Source: an uncultured Oceanospirillaceae bacterium
GTDB taxonomy: Bacteria > Pseudomonadota > Gammaproteobacteria > Pseudomonadales > Balneatricaceae
DNA: 64,000 nucleotides
Assembly (NCBI GenBank): GCA_913057435.1
Contig: CAJXNY010000030.1
Location: forward strand, 1-64,000
Direction: 5' to 3'
Shown: one piece after another, positions 37,277-45,894 of the stretch
How positions within the stretch are numbered: the first letter of the stretch is position 1
Layout: each line of letters opens with the position of its first letter
Position numbers and translations under genes: made by a program
The notes under the pieces: model-generated
Seen by the model: the letters and a program-made list of their open reading frames with translations, nothing else
The model's database searches: none
What the model was told of the DNA's origin: nothing

Positions 37277-38533
37277 ATGTTCACCAAAGATATGTCTATC
37301 GCTGATTTTGATGCTGATCTGTGGAATGCCATGCAGGCTGAAACTGTACGTCAGGAAGAGCACATCGAACTGATCGCCTCCGAAAACTACACCAGCCCAC
37401 GGGTGATGGAAGCGCAGGGTTCTGCGCTGACCAACAAATACGCCGAAGGCTACCCGAACAAGCGTTACTACGGTGGTTGTGAACACGTAGATGTGGTGGA
37501 GCAGCTGGCGATTGATCGTGCCTGCGAACTGTTCGGGGCGACCTTTGCCAACGTGCAGCCACATTCTGGTTCTCAGGCTAACGCTGCGGTCTACATGGCG
37601 TTGTGTCAGCCAGGCGATACAGTACTGGGCATGAGCCTGGCCCACGGTGGTCATCTGACCCACGGTGCATCGGTCTCTTTCTCTGGCCGTATCTACAATG
37701 CGGTTCAGTATGGTCTGCACCCGGATACTGGCGAGATTGACTACGCTGACGTTGAACGCCTGGCCCAGGAGCACAAGCCAAAAATGATCGTAGCAGGCTT
37801 CTCTGCCTACTCACGTATCGTTGACTGGAAACGCTTCCGTGACATCGCGGACAGCGTTGGTGCTTTCCTGTTTGTGGATATGGCCCATGTCGCTGGTCTG
37901 GTTGCGGCGGGTGAATACCCATCGCCACTGCCATTCGCTGATGTGGTTACCACCACCACGCACAAGACACTGGGCGGCCCGCGTGGCGGCCTGATCGTCT
38001 CTGCCCGTGCGGATGAAGCGCTGCAGAAAAAGCTGAACTTCGCCGTATTCCCTGAATCCCAGGGCGGCCCACTGATGCACATCGTGGCGGCTAAAGCGGT
38101 GTGCTTTAAAGAAGCGCTGGAGCCTGACTACAAAGCGTACCAGGCGCAGGTGGTGAAAAACGCCCAGGCGATGGCCAATACCTTTATCGAGCGCGGTATC
38201 GATATTGTGTCTGGCGGTACGGATGATCACCTGTTCCTGGTGGACCTGATCAGCAAAGACATTACCGGTAAAGATGCCGATGCGGCGCTGGGCCGTGCCA
38301 ACATCACGGTGAACAAAAACTCCGTACCTAACGATCCACGCTCGCCGTTCGTGACCTCGGGTCTGCGTATCGGTAGCCCGGCGGTTACCCGCCGTGGCTT
38401 CAAAGAAGCGCAGTCAGTACAGCTGACCAACTGGATCTGTGACGTGCTGGATGATATCAGTAACGAAGCGACCATTGCGGCGGTTAAAACCAAGGTTAAA
38501 GCGCTGTGCGCCGAGTACCCGGTTTACAAATAA
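37277..38533 (+). CDS. glyA: Serine hydroxymethyltransferase GlyA
   Basis: PLP enzyme of 418 residues that converts serine and tetrahydrofolate to glycine and 5,10-methylene-tetrahydrofolate, the main source of one-carbon units. The PLP lysine is in [16 protein letters not shown]. Other family signs are [20 protein letters not shown] and [16 protein letters not shown]. Length and start match E. coli GlyA closely. The ribosome site is GAGGA before the ATG. A strong terminator follows, so it is probably transcribed alone from the region upstream. Confidence 0.98.
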   Translation: MFTKDMSIADFDADLWNAMQAETVRQEEHIELIASENYTSPRVMEAQGSALTNKYAEGYPNKRYYGGCEHVDVVEQLAIDRACELFGATFANVQPHSGSQANAAVYMALCQPGDTVLGMSLAHGGHLTHGASVSFSGRIYNAVQYGLHPDTGEIDYADVERLAQEHKPKMIVAGFSAYSRIVDWKRFRDIADSVGAFLFVDMAHVAGLVAAGEYPSPLPFADVVTTTTHKTLGGPRGGLIVSARADEALQKKLNFAVFPESQGGPLMHIVAAKAVCFKEALEPDYKAYQAQVVKNAQAMANTFIERGIDIVSGGTDDHLFLVDLISKDITGKDADAALGRANITVNKNSVPNDPRSPFVTSGLRIGSPAVTRRGFKEAQSVQLTNWICDVLDDISNEATIAAVKTKVKALCAEYPVYK

Positions 38534-38590
38534 GCGTGCCTGCTGATGGGCAAAAGGTGAACTTTTAGCCACACAGCTGTAGAATACGCG

Positions 38591-38613
38591 GGCGGTCTTC
38601 GGACCGCCTTTTT
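38591..38613 (+). terminator. Terminator of glyA
   Basis: GGCGGTC-TTCG-GACCGCC followed by TTTTT. A perfect 7-bp stem capped by a stable TTCG tetraloop, 57 bases after the glyA stop. Confidence 0.93.
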
Positions 38614-38703
38614 CGTTCAGCCGGTACGGGTTTTTTATTGATCTGTAACTGTCTGTTTTACATGGCCTTCCTGGCCTACGCTCTTTAGTGACAGGATTCG
38701 AGT

Positions 38704-39180
38704 ATGCATTGTCCGTTTTGCAGTGCGAGCGATACCAAAGTTGTCGACTCCCGCCTGGTGGCCGAAGGCCAGCAGATCCGCCGTCGTCGAGAATGTTCCG
38801 CCTGTCAGGAGCGCTTTACCACCTATGAAACCGCAGAATTACTAATGCCACGCCTGATTAAGGCCGATGGCAGTCGTCAGCCATTTGACGAAGACAAACT
38901 GCGGGCCGGCATCCAGCGTTCACTGGAAAAACGCCCGGTATCGGTGGAAGAATTCGAAGCCTGTATCAACCGGATCAAGCACCGTTTGCGCGCCACCGGC
39001 GAGCGCGAAGTGCCGTCCCGGCTGGTGGGGGAAGCGACCATGTCGGAACTGCGTAAGCTGGATGAAGTGGCTTATGTACGCTTTGCCTCGGTGTACCGCA
39101 GCTTTCAGGATCTGGATGAGTTCCGTAAAGAAATTGATCGTATGGAAGAGCCCGTCCAGCAGCCGGAGTCTGATGTATGA
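38704..39180 (+). CDS. nrdR: Transcriptional repressor NrdR
   Basis: Regulator of 158 residues that represses ribonucleotide reductase genes when dATP is bound. It has a zinc ribbon at the N-terminus (CPFC and CSAC) and an ATP-cone at about 50-140 ([21 protein letters not shown]). The NrdR start [17 protein letters not shown] is standard. The stop overlaps the ribD start by four bases (ATGA). nrdR at the head of the riboflavin/nusB run is the classic gammaproteobacterial order. Confidence 0.97.
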   Translation: MHCPFCSASDTKVVDSRLVAEGQQIRRRRECSACQERFTTYETAELLMPRLIKADGSRQPFDEDKLRAGIQRSLEKRPVSVEEFEACINRIKHRLRATGEREVPSRLVGEATMSELRKLDEVAYVRFASVYRSFQDLDEFRKEIDRMEEPVQQPESDV

Positions 39181-40310
39181 GCCTTTCTGTCGCAGATCGC
39201 CAGTATATGGCGCGAGCCATTCAGCTGGCGCGTCAGGGCCTGTACACCACCTCGCCGAACCCCCGGGTGGGTTGCGTACTGGTGAAAGATGGCCAGGTTG
39301 TCGGCGAAGGCTTCCACCGGCGTGCCGGCGAAGGCCATGCTGAAGTTAACGCGCTGGCTGTCGCGGCAGAGCAGGCACAGGGCGCAACCGCCTATGTCAC
39401 CCTCGAACCCTGCAGTCATTATGGCCGTACCCCGCCCTGTGCTGAAGGCCTGATAAAAGCGGGTGTCAGCCGGGTTGTTGCAGCGATGGTGGACCCTAAT
39501 CCACAGGTGGCCGGGCGTGGAATGACGATGCTCGCCGAGGCAGGCATCGACACCGCCAGTGGCCTGCTGGAAACCGAGGCCCGTGCGCTGAACCCCGGCT
39601 TTATCAAACGGATGGAGCAGGGCCTGCCGTATCTGACGATCAAATCCGCCAGCAGTCTGGATGGCCGTACCGCGATGCAAAGCGGGGAGTCTCAGTGGAT
39701 TACCGGCCCTCAGGCCCGCACCCAGGTGCAGCGCCTGCGGGCGCGCAGCTGTGCAGTGATCACCGGCGTTGAGTCGATTTTATATGACGACTCCGCCCTG
39801 ACTGTGCGTGAGGCTGAACTGGGGCTGGATAATGCGGCTGAGATTGTTAAACGTCAGCCTCTGCGAGTGGTGCTCGACAGCCAGCTGCGCACCCCGCTGA
39901 CGGCAAAGATACTGTCCCAGCCGGGCCGGACCCTGATTGCGTATTGCGGTGATAACGGCCAGCGTGCCGAGGCACTGAGCCAGGCGGGTGCCGAGCTGGT
40001 TCAGCTTTCAGCCGCTAACGGCCGGGTTGATCTGCAGGCGTTGCTGCGCTATCTGGCGGATCAGCAGCAGTGTAATGAAGTGCTGGTGGAAACCGGCGCG
40101 ACGCTGGCCGGTGCCTTTATTGAACAGCGGCTTTTAGATCGGCTTGAGCTGTTCATGGCAATGAAACTGCTGGGCAGCGATGCCCGGCCACTGTTTGACC
40201 TACCCCTGACCCGTATGGCCCAGCAGGTGCCAATGACGCTGCTGAACAGCCGTCAGGTGGGGCAGGATCTCTGGCTGAGTTTACAGCCGGACTATCAGGA
40301 GACTGCTTGA
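39177..40310 (+). CDS. ribD: Bifunctional riboflavin deaminase/reductase RibD
   Basis: Enzyme of 377 residues for two riboflavin steps: deamination of the pyrimidine made by RibA, then reduction of its ribose. The N-terminal deaminase has the zinc motif HAEVNAL and the [15 protein letters not shown] motif. The C-terminal reductase (about 150-365) shows [18 protein letters not shown] and the NADPH-binding [12 protein letters not shown]. Coupled to nrdR by ATGA and to ribE by TGATG. Usual length. Confidence 0.96.
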   Translation: MSLSVADRQYMARAIQLARQGLYTTSPNPRVGCVLVKDGQVVGEGFHRRAGEGHAEVNALAVAAEQAQGATAYVTLEPCSHYGRTPPCAEGLIKAGVSRVVAAMVDPNPQVAGRGMTMLAEAGIDTASGLLETEARALNPGFIKRMEQGLPYLTIKSASSLDGRTAMQSGESQWITGPQARTQVQRLRARSCAVITGVESILYDDSALTVREAELGLDNAAEIVKRQPLRVVLDSQLRTPLTAKILSQPGRTLIAYCGDNGQRAEALSQAGAELVQLSAANGRVDLQALLRYLADQQQCNEVLVETGATLAGAFIEQRLLDRLELFMAMKLLGSDARPLFDLPLTRMAQQVPMTLLNSRQVGQDLWLSLQPDYQETA

Positions 40311-40984
40311 TGTTTACCGGCATTATTGAAGCGCTGGGTAGCGTAGCTGCGATTGAGATGAAAGGCGGCGATATGCGGCTGTACATCCGCACCGGTCCGC
40401 TGGATCTGGCCGATGTTCAACTCGGTGACAGCATTGCCACCAACGGTGTCTGCCTGACAGCGGTTGAGTTACCAGGTGATGGTTTCTGGGCCGATGTGTC
40501 CCGTGAAACCCTGGCACACAGCCGCTTTGAACAGCTGCAGGTGGGCGAAATCGTTAACCTTGAGAAGGCGATGATGCCGCGCAGCCGATTCGGTGGCCAT
40601 ATTGTCACCGGCCATGTCGATGCGGTCGGTGAGGTGATGCGCCGCAGCGATGATGCGCGCTCAATCCGCTTCAGTGTACGGATGCCAGCCAGCATCCAGC
40701 GCTATGTTGCTGCCAAGGGTTCGATTACCGTGGATGGCGTCAGCCTGACGGTAAATGCCATTGACGGCGACTGTTTTGAACTGAATATTGTACCGCACAC
40801 GGCCGAGCAGACGATTATCGATCAGTACAGCGCTGGCAGTGCGGTGCATCTGGAAGTCGATATTATCGCCCGCTATCTCGAGCGACTGCTGGGTAGTCCG
40901 GCGGCCGAGACGGCATCGGGTACAGAAAATACAGGTGGTCTGAGCATGGCAACACTCGCTCAGGCAGGTTTTTTACACCGTTAA
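40310..40984 (+). CDS. ribE: Riboflavin synthase alpha chain RibE
   Basis: Protein of 224 residues that dismutates two 6,7-dimethyl-8-ribityllumazine to riboflavin. It is made of two similar beta-barrel halves: [12 protein letters not shown] begins the first and SRFGGHIVTGHVDAVG the second, with LTVNAI-type motifs in both. The ATG at 40310 shares a base with the ribD stop (TGATG). A TTG one codon earlier is not needed. E. coli keeps this gene (there called ribC/ribE) elsewhere; here it is inside the operon, as in pseudomonads. Confidence 0.95.
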   Translation: MFTGIIEALGSVAAIEMKGGDMRLYIRTGPLDLADVQLGDSIATNGVCLTAVELPGDGFWADVSRETLAHSRFEQLQVGEIVNLEKAMMPRSRFGGHIVTGHVDAVGEVMRRSDDARSIRFSVRMPASIQRYVAAKGSITVDGVSLTVNAIDGDCFELNIVPHTAEQTIIDQYSAGSAVHLEVDIIARYLERLLGSPAAETASGTENTGGLSMATLAQAGFLHR

Positions 40985-41002
40985 AAGTTAAAGAGACGGA
41001 CG

Positions 41003-42121
41003 ATGAAACTCAATAGTACCGAAGAACTGATTGCCGACATTCGTCAGGGCAAAATGGTTGTCCTGATGGATGACGAAGATCGCGAAAACGAAGGCGATCT
41101 GGTCATTGCCGCTGAGATGGTACGGCCGGAAGATATCAACTTCATGGCGACTCATGCGCGTGGCCTGATTTGCCTGACGCTGACCCGTCAGCGCTGTGAT
41201 CAGTTGCAGCTGCCGTTGATGGTACAGAGCAATGGTGCCCAGTTCTCCACTAACTTCACCATGTCTATTGAAGCGGCGGAAGGTGTCACCACCGGTATTT
41301 CTGCTGCTGACCGTGCGCACACGGTGCGCACGGCCGTGAAGAGCGATGCCAAAGCTGAAGATATTGTTCAGCCCGGCCATATCTTCCCGCTGATGGCGCA
41401 GCCTGGTGGCGTACTGAGCCGTGCTGGCCACACTGAAGCCGGTTGTGATCTGGCGCGGCTGGCTAACTGCATCCCGGCGGCAGCGATTGTTGAGATCATG
41501 AATGAAGACGGCACCATGGCGCGCCGTCCGGATCTGGAAACGTTTGCCGAGAAGCACGATCTGAAGATCGGCACCATCGCTGACCTGATCCACTACCGTA
41601 CGCTGAACGAACACACCATCGAGCGTAGCGAAGAAGGTGTACTGCCAACCGAATACGGCGAGTTCAAATACGTAACTTACCGTGATGAGATTCAGAACTG
41701 CACTCATATGGCGCTGTACATGGGTGATATCACCCCGGATGAGCCGACGGTCACCCGTGTCCATATCCGCTCTGAAGTATTGCGTGATGTGGTTGCTGTT
41801 GATACCAGTGGTCAGCGCAAGTGGACTATGCGCCGTGCCATGAAGCGTGTTGCCGAAGAAGGCAAAGGGGTAGTGGTACTGCTGGATACCGGTGAGCGAA
41901 CTGATCTGGGCGATGCGCTGGATAACGTACTGGCCGGTACAACCAAACCGTCCAAAGTAAACGTTAGCGCCTCCGGTGCCTACCTGACGGTTGGTACAGG
42001 TTCGCAGATTCTGCGTGATCTGCAGGTTGGTAAAATGCGGGTGCTCAGCTCCCCAATGAAATTCAATGCAATCTCCGGGTTTGACCTGGAAATTGTCGAT
42101 TACATTCCGTGCGAAGACTGA
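41003..42121 (+). CDS. ribB: 3,4-dihydroxy-2-butanone-4-phosphate synthase with degenerate GTP cyclohydrolase II domain
   Basis: Protein of 372 residues. The N-terminal half (1-200) is an intact RibB with the metal-binding acidic loop DDEDRENEGDL and HTEAGCDLARLA; it makes the four-carbon precursor from ribulose 5-phosphate. The C-terminal half has the GTP cyclohydrolase II fold, but the zinc site is gone: where active enzymes have [10 protein letters not shown] and LRCDCG, this reads RVHIRSEVLRD with no cysteines. It should not act on GTP. Proteins of this kind (called RibBX or ribBA-like) occur in Shewanella and pseudomonads with a separate RibA, as here at 47371. Confidence 0.92.
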   Translation: MKLNSTEELIADIRQGKMVVLMDDEDRENEGDLVIAAEMVRPEDINFMATHARGLICLTLTRQRCDQLQLPLMVQSNGAQFSTNFTMSIEAAEGVTTGISAADRAHTVRTAVKSDAKAEDIVQPGHIFPLMAQPGGVLSRAGHTEAGCDLARLANCIPAAAIVEIMNEDGTMARRPDLETFAEKHDLKIGTIADLIHYRTLNEHTIERSEEGVLPTEYGEFKYVTYRDEIQNCTHMALYMGDITPDEPTVTRVHIRSEVLRDVVAVDTSGQRKWTMRRAMKRVAEEGKGVVVLLDTGERTDLGDALDNVLAGTTKPSKVNVSASGAYLTVGTGSQILRDLQVGKMRVLSSPMKFNAISGFDLEIVDYIPCED

Positions 42122-42133
42122 CAGGAAGAGAAC

Positions 42134-42607
42134 ATGTCTGTAACTGTGATTGAAGGCGATTTCGTCAATGTTGATGGTAAATACACCATCGTTGTCGGCC
42201 GTTTTAACGCATTTGTGGTGGAAAGCCTGCTGGAAGGCGCACTGGACACCCTTAAGCGCCATGGCGTGAAAGAAGACAATATCCGTGTAATCCGCGTGCC
42301 TGGTGCATTCGAGATTCCACTGGCGGTGCAGAAAGTTGCACAGCAGAAAAAAGACGATGCCATCATCGCGCTGGGCGCGGTTATCCGTGGCGGCACGCCA
42401 CACTTTGAGTACGTATCCGGCGAAAGCTCCAAGGGCGTACTGCAGGTGATGATGGATCACGATATGCCAGTGTCTAACGGCATTCTGACGGTGAACAGCA
42501 TCGAGCAGGCTGTTGAGCGTTCTGGTACAAAAATGGGCAACAAGGGCGCTGAAGCGGCCCTGTCTGCACTCGAAATGGTAAGTATGCTGCGTCAACTGGA
42601 GGCGTAA
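42134..42607 (+). CDS. ribH: 6,7-dimethyl-8-ribityllumazine synthase RibH
   Basis: Protein of 157 residues that joins the RibB product with the RibD product. Family motifs: [43 protein letters not shown], and the catalytic His at [14 protein letters not shown]. Full length, 12 bases after ribB and 7 bases before nusB, so part of the same transcript. The preceding AGGAAGAGA is a fair ribosome site. Confidence 0.97.
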   Translation: MSVTVIEGDFVNVDGKYTIVVGRFNAFVVESLLEGALDTLKRHGVKEDNIRVIRVPGAFEIPLAVQKVAQQKKDDAIIALGAVIRGGTPHFEYVSGESSKGVLQVMMDHDMPVSNGILTVNSIEQAVERSGTKMGNKGAEAALSALEMVSMLRQLEA

Positions 42608-42614
42608 TTTAAAC

Positions 42615-43097
42615 ATGAGCGATAAACCAGCATCCAAAAGCAAGAAACCATCACTGACCTCTCAGCGTCGCGCTGCGCGTTCGTTCGCACTGCAGGCACT
42701 GTACTCCTGGCAACTGACCGGTAATCCGATCAATGAGCTGGAAGCACAGTTCCGGGTGGATAACGACATGGCAGGTGCCGATCTGAAACTGTTCAGTGAA
42801 CTGCTGCGTGGCGTTGCCAGCCGCAAGACAGAACTGGATGAAACCTACGAACCATTTCTGGACCGGATGCTGGATGATCTGGACCCGATCGAGCTGACCA
42901 CGCTGCGGATCGGTACCTACGAGCTGGTACAGCGGACCGATATGCCGTACCGCATTGCCATTAACGAAAGTGTTGAACTGGCAAAAATCTTTGGCGCAAC
43001 TGACAGCTTTCGTTATGTCAACGGTATCCTGGATAAGGTTGCCCAGCGTGTGCGTATGGCTGAAATTCGCGAACAGCGCGAACGCAAAAAAGGCTGA
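42615..43097 (+). CDS. nusB: Transcription antitermination factor NusB
   Basis: All-helical RNA-binding protein of 160 residues that with NusE (S10) binds boxA and keeps RNA polymerase going through rRNA operons. Signs: RRAARSFALQALYSWQLTG at the start, the DPIELTTLRIGTYEL core and IAINESVELAKIFGATDSFRYVNGILD. N-terminal Ser/Lys-rich extension of about 15 residues. The gene follows ribH as in most gammaproteobacteria. A 7-bp hairpin (GTGCGCG/CGCGCAC, 43103-43126) lies between it and thiL. Confidence 0.96.
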   Translation: MSDKPASKSKKPSLTSQRRAARSFALQALYSWQLTGNPINELEAQFRVDNDMAGADLKLFSELLRGVASRKTELDETYEPFLDRMLDDLDPIELTTLRIGTYELVQRTDMPYRIAINESVELAKIFGATDSFRYVNGILDKVAQRVRMAEIREQRERKKG

Positions 43098-43189
43098 GTG
43101 TGGTGCGCGTCTTTCTGGGCGCGCACACCGTTACACTGATCTGTGTTGCAGCGGCGTTCTGTCGCGTTCCCTGACTGTCGGAGTAATCC

Positions 43190-44143
43190 ATGGGTGAATT
43201 TGAACTGATCCGCCGGTATTTTGCCAACCAGCCCGCCACGGCGTCGGTGGCGCTGGGGATTGGTGATGATTGTGCGCTGTTGCAGATCCCTGCGGGCCAG
43301 CAGCTGGCGGTGTCCATTGACTCGCTGGTAGAAGGTACTCACTTTCTGCCGGGGACCGACCCGGCCCGGCTGGCGGAACGTCTGCTGGGGGCAGCGGTCA
43401 GTGATCTGGCGGCGATGGGGGCCAGTCCGTTGTGGTTTACCCTGGCGCTAACGTTGCCGGAAGCTACAGAGGCCTGGCTGGAACCCTTTGCCCGTCGGCT
43501 GGCCGAACGGGCGGCTGAGCTGGGCATTGTGCTGGTGGGAGGCGATACAACGCGCGGCCCGCTGGCGCTCAGTGCTCAGGTGCATGGCGCGGTGATGCCA
43601 GGCAAGGCACTGACCCGTGCCGGTGCTCAACCGGGGGACCTGATCTGTGTGACCGGTACGCTGGGGGACAGCGCAGCCGGGCTACAGACCTTGTTCGACA
43701 AGACTCCGACCAGTGCGGAGGTTGAGTTCCTGCAGCAGCGCTATTACTGCCCGCAGCCCCGGCTGACGGCCGGTCAGCAGCTGGCGGGAATTGCCAGTGC
43801 TTGCCTGGATATTTCCGATGGCCTGCTGGGCGATCTGAACCATATCCTGCTAGCTACTGCGCAGCCGCTGGGAGCGCAGATCATCACTGATCAGTTGCCA
43901 CTGTCGGCGGCGATGCTGCAACAGTTTGGCCATATCCAGGGCCATAAATGGGCACTGAGTGGCGGTGAAGACTTTGAACTCTGCTTCACCCTGCCTGCCG
44001 CCCGGCGTGATTGCCTGGCAACGCTGACAACACCGGTCACCGTGGTGGGAGAAATTCTCGCCCGACCGGGTATCTTCCTGCAATATCCCGATGGCCAGCT
44101 GATCACGGTGCCGCCGTCCGGTTTCAATCACTTCGCATCCTGA
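43190..44143 (+). CDS. thiL: Thiamine-monophosphate kinase ThiL
   Basis: Cytoplasmic enzyme of 317 residues that phosphorylates thiamine monophosphate to thiamine diphosphate. The AIR-synthase-like fold is shown by GIGDDCALLQIP, the glycine-rich MGASPLWFTLALTLP region, VGGDTTRGPL and the acidic DISDGLLGDLNHIL. Start MGEFELIRRYFA is standard. Part of the nrdR-to-pgpA run; the stop is nine bases before pgpA. Confidence 0.96.
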   Translation: MGEFELIRRYFANQPATASVALGIGDDCALLQIPAGQQLAVSIDSLVEGTHFLPGTDPARLAERLLGAAVSDLAAMGASPLWFTLALTLPEATEAWLEPFARRLAERAAELGIVLVGGDTTRGPLALSAQVHGAVMPGKALTRAGAQPGDLICVTGTLGDSAAGLQTLFDKTPTSAEVEFLQQRYYCPQPRLTAGQQLAGIASACLDISDGLLGDLNHILLATAQPLGAQIITDQLPLSAAMLQQFGHIQGHKWALSGGEDFELCFTLPAARRDCLATLTTPVTVVGEILARPGIFLQYPDGQLITVPPSGFNHFAS

Positions 44144-44152
44144 CAGGCTGTT

Positions 44153-44632
44153 ATGAACAAAGCTCCCGCTTCCATCTGGCGTAATCCGGTCCACTTTCTG
44201 GCCTTTGGCCTGGGCAGCGGTGCCAGTCCCTGGGCTCCAGGTACCATGGGTACCCTGGCGGCCATTATTCCCTATTTCTGGTTTGCCCAGCTCAATCTTC
44301 CACTCTATTTGCTGATGCTGCTGATCACCAGTCTGGTCGGCATCTGGCTCTGCGATCGTACCTCCAAAGATCTCGGTGTGCATGACCATGGCGGCATCGT
44401 CTGGGATGAGTTTGTCGGTTTCTGGATCACCATGCTGGCGGCACCCGTCGGGCTGATCTGGGTGGTGATCGGCTTCGTGCTGTTCCGGCTGTTTGATATC
44501 CTCAAGCCCTGGCCAATTAGCTGGGTGGATAAACACGTCCATGGTGGCTTTGGCATTATGCTGGACGATATCCTGGCCGGGGCACTGGCGTTTATCTGCC
44601 TGCAACTGCTGGCGCTCTGGCTGCCGCTGTAA
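44153..44632 (+). CDS. pgpA: Phosphatidylglycerophosphatase A
   Basis: Inner-membrane enzyme of 159 residues that removes the phosphate from phosphatidylglycerophosphate to give phosphatidylglycerol. Family core: FGLGSGASPWAPGTMGTLAA with the catalytic region, and VWDEFVGFWITM. Three to four hydrophobic segments. Last gene of the run that starts at nrdR; no terminator is obvious after it. Confidence 0.95.
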   Translation: MNKAPASIWRNPVHFLAFGLGSGASPWAPGTMGTLAAIIPYFWFAQLNLPLYLLMLLITSLVGIWLCDRTSKDLGVHDHGGIVWDEFVGFWITMLAAPVGLIWVVIGFVLFRLFDILKPWPISWVDKHVHGGFGIMLDDILAGALAFICLQLLALWLPL

Positions 44633-44700
44633 TTGTTCGCCACGTTGCCGGGTCTGCACGACTCAGTGGCGGGCCAGTGCTCTGTGACAACAAAACAGCC

Positions 44701-44720
44701 TTTCAGTTTAGTTTCAGTTT
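44701..44720 (+). promoter_or_regulatory. Direct repeat with 11-bp period upstream of PepSY-two-component operon
   Basis: TTTCAGTTT at 44701-44709 is repeated exactly at 44712-44720, an 11-bp period. OmpR/PhoP-class regulators bind tandem half-sites with that period. A CATAAT at 44770-44775 is a possible -10 box for the operon starting at 44831. The repeat could be the site for autoregulation by the response regulator encoded just downstream; this is inference. Confidence 0.35.
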
Positions 44721-44830
44721 CTGTCACTATCGTTAGGCTGACGAATCAGCAAAGCGACACTGCGATTGTCATAATGTTTTGTATTGGCCTGACATATAGC
44801 CACGGCTGGCCGGTTTGAGGAGAGGACATC

Positions 44831-45151
44831 ATGTATAGCAAACGATTGATTGCCATCCTGGCCTTAGTGCCGGTGATGCTGTGTGTGTCGATGGCCCAGG
44901 CAGAGGCAAAAAGCAACGACCTGGAACTGCTGGATTATCAGGCCTGTCGTACACTGGTAGAGGCGGGCGATATTCTGCCGATGGGTGAACTGTACCAGCG
45001 GGTGAACGAAACCATTGATGGTCGTATGCTGGACACCGTACTGGTCCGCCGCCCACAGGGTTATGTCTATCAGATGGAAATTGCCGGTCGTGACGGGGTG
45101 GTTCGAGTCATTGAAGTGGACGCCAGTAACGGTGCGGTTTTAACGGAGTAA
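44831..45151 (+). CDS. Periplasmic PepSY-domain protein
   Basis: Protein of 106 residues with a signal peptide (cleavage after AQAEA) followed by a single PepSY domain of about 75 residues, ending VIEVDASNGAVL, the usual PepSY end. Such small proteins are often encoded with a PhoPQ/BqsRS-like two-component system and are thought to act as periplasmic inhibitors or metal/peptide-linked modulators. Ten bases before the response regulator gene, so in one operon. Preceded by GAGGAGAG, a strong ribosome site. Confidence 0.85.
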   Translation: MYSKRLIAILALVPVMLCVSMAQAEAKSNDLELLDYQACRTLVEAGDILPMGELYQRVNETIDGRMLDTVLVRRPQGYVYQMEIAGRDGVVRVIEVDASNGAVLTE

Positions 45152-45160
45152 CAGACGGAT

Positions 45161-45823
45161 ATGCGAGTACTACTGGTAGAAGATGATCCGGTGTTGGGGC
45201 CGGACCTGCGCACCGAGTTAATGCGCGGTGGCTATGCGGTCGATCTGGCGGATAACGGTGTCGATGGCGAGGCCATGGGTTACGAAGATATCTACGATCT
45301 GGTGGTACTCGATCTTGGCCTGCCACAACGGCCCGGGCTGGAAGTACTGCGCAACTGGCGTAAACGCAAAAACAATGTGCCGGTACTGGTGCTGACCGCC
45401 CGTTCCGCCTGGAATGAGCGGGTTGATGGCTTCGAGGCCGGTGCCGATGATTACCTGGGCAAGCCGTTTCACTCGGAAGAGCTGCTGGCCCGGATGACCG
45501 CGTTGCTGCGCCGTGCCAATCAGCAGCTCGCCAGTGCGCTGGAAGCCGATGGCCTGACCCTGGATGAGAAAACCCAGTCGGTACTGACGGATGAGGGTGA
45601 TGTCTCGCTTACCGGCACTGAATATCGCTTGTTGCGTTACTTTATGCACAATCCTGGCCGGGTGTTATCCAAGTTACAGCTGGTAGAGCACCTGTACGAT
45701 GACGGTGCTGAAAACGACAGCAACGTGATCGAAGCCTACATCAAGATGTTGCGCAAAAAGATTGGTAAAGAACGCATCGAAACCAAGCGTGGCCAGGGCT
45801 ACGTGTTTGTTGCCCAGCGCTGA
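45161..45823 (+). CDS. OmpR/PhoP-family response regulator
   Basis: Regulator of 220 residues. The receiver domain (1-118) has the acidic pair in LLVEDDPVLG, the phospho-acceptor Asp51 in LVVLDLGLP and the conserved Lys in YLGKPFHSEELLAR. The C-terminal winged helix (about 125-220) has LTGTEYRLLRYFMHNPGRVLSK and SNVIEAYIKMLRKKIG. Closest in style to PhoP/PmrA/BqsR-type regulators that answer metals or cationic peptides. Partner kinase is the next gene. Confidence 0.93.
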   Translation: MRVLLVEDDPVLGPDLRTELMRGGYAVDLADNGVDGEAMGYEDIYDLVVLDLGLPQRPGLEVLRNWRKRKNNVPVLVLTARSAWNERVDGFEAGADDYLGKPFHSEELLARMTALLRRANQQLASALEADGLTLDEKTQSVLTDEGDVSLTGTEYRLLRYFMHNPGRVLSKLQLVEHLYDDGAENDSNVIEAYIKMLRKKIGKERIETKRGQGYVFVAQR

Positions 45824-45894
45824 TCATCAGCCTTGTTCGTGGCTGGCCCCTGCCAGCCCTTCCTCCCTCCCCGTAAGCTCGCTGGACAGTCCTT

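Noticed and set aside
40988-42643. 551-codon open frame antisense to ribB-ribH
   Set aside because: It lies fully opposite strongly conserved genes. Its protein is His/Gln/Arg-rich without domains, a typical shadow of high-GC third positions.
43850-44659. 269-codon minus-strand frame opposite thiL and pgpA
   Set aside because: Shadow of two conserved genes; Gln/His/Pro-rich with no domain.
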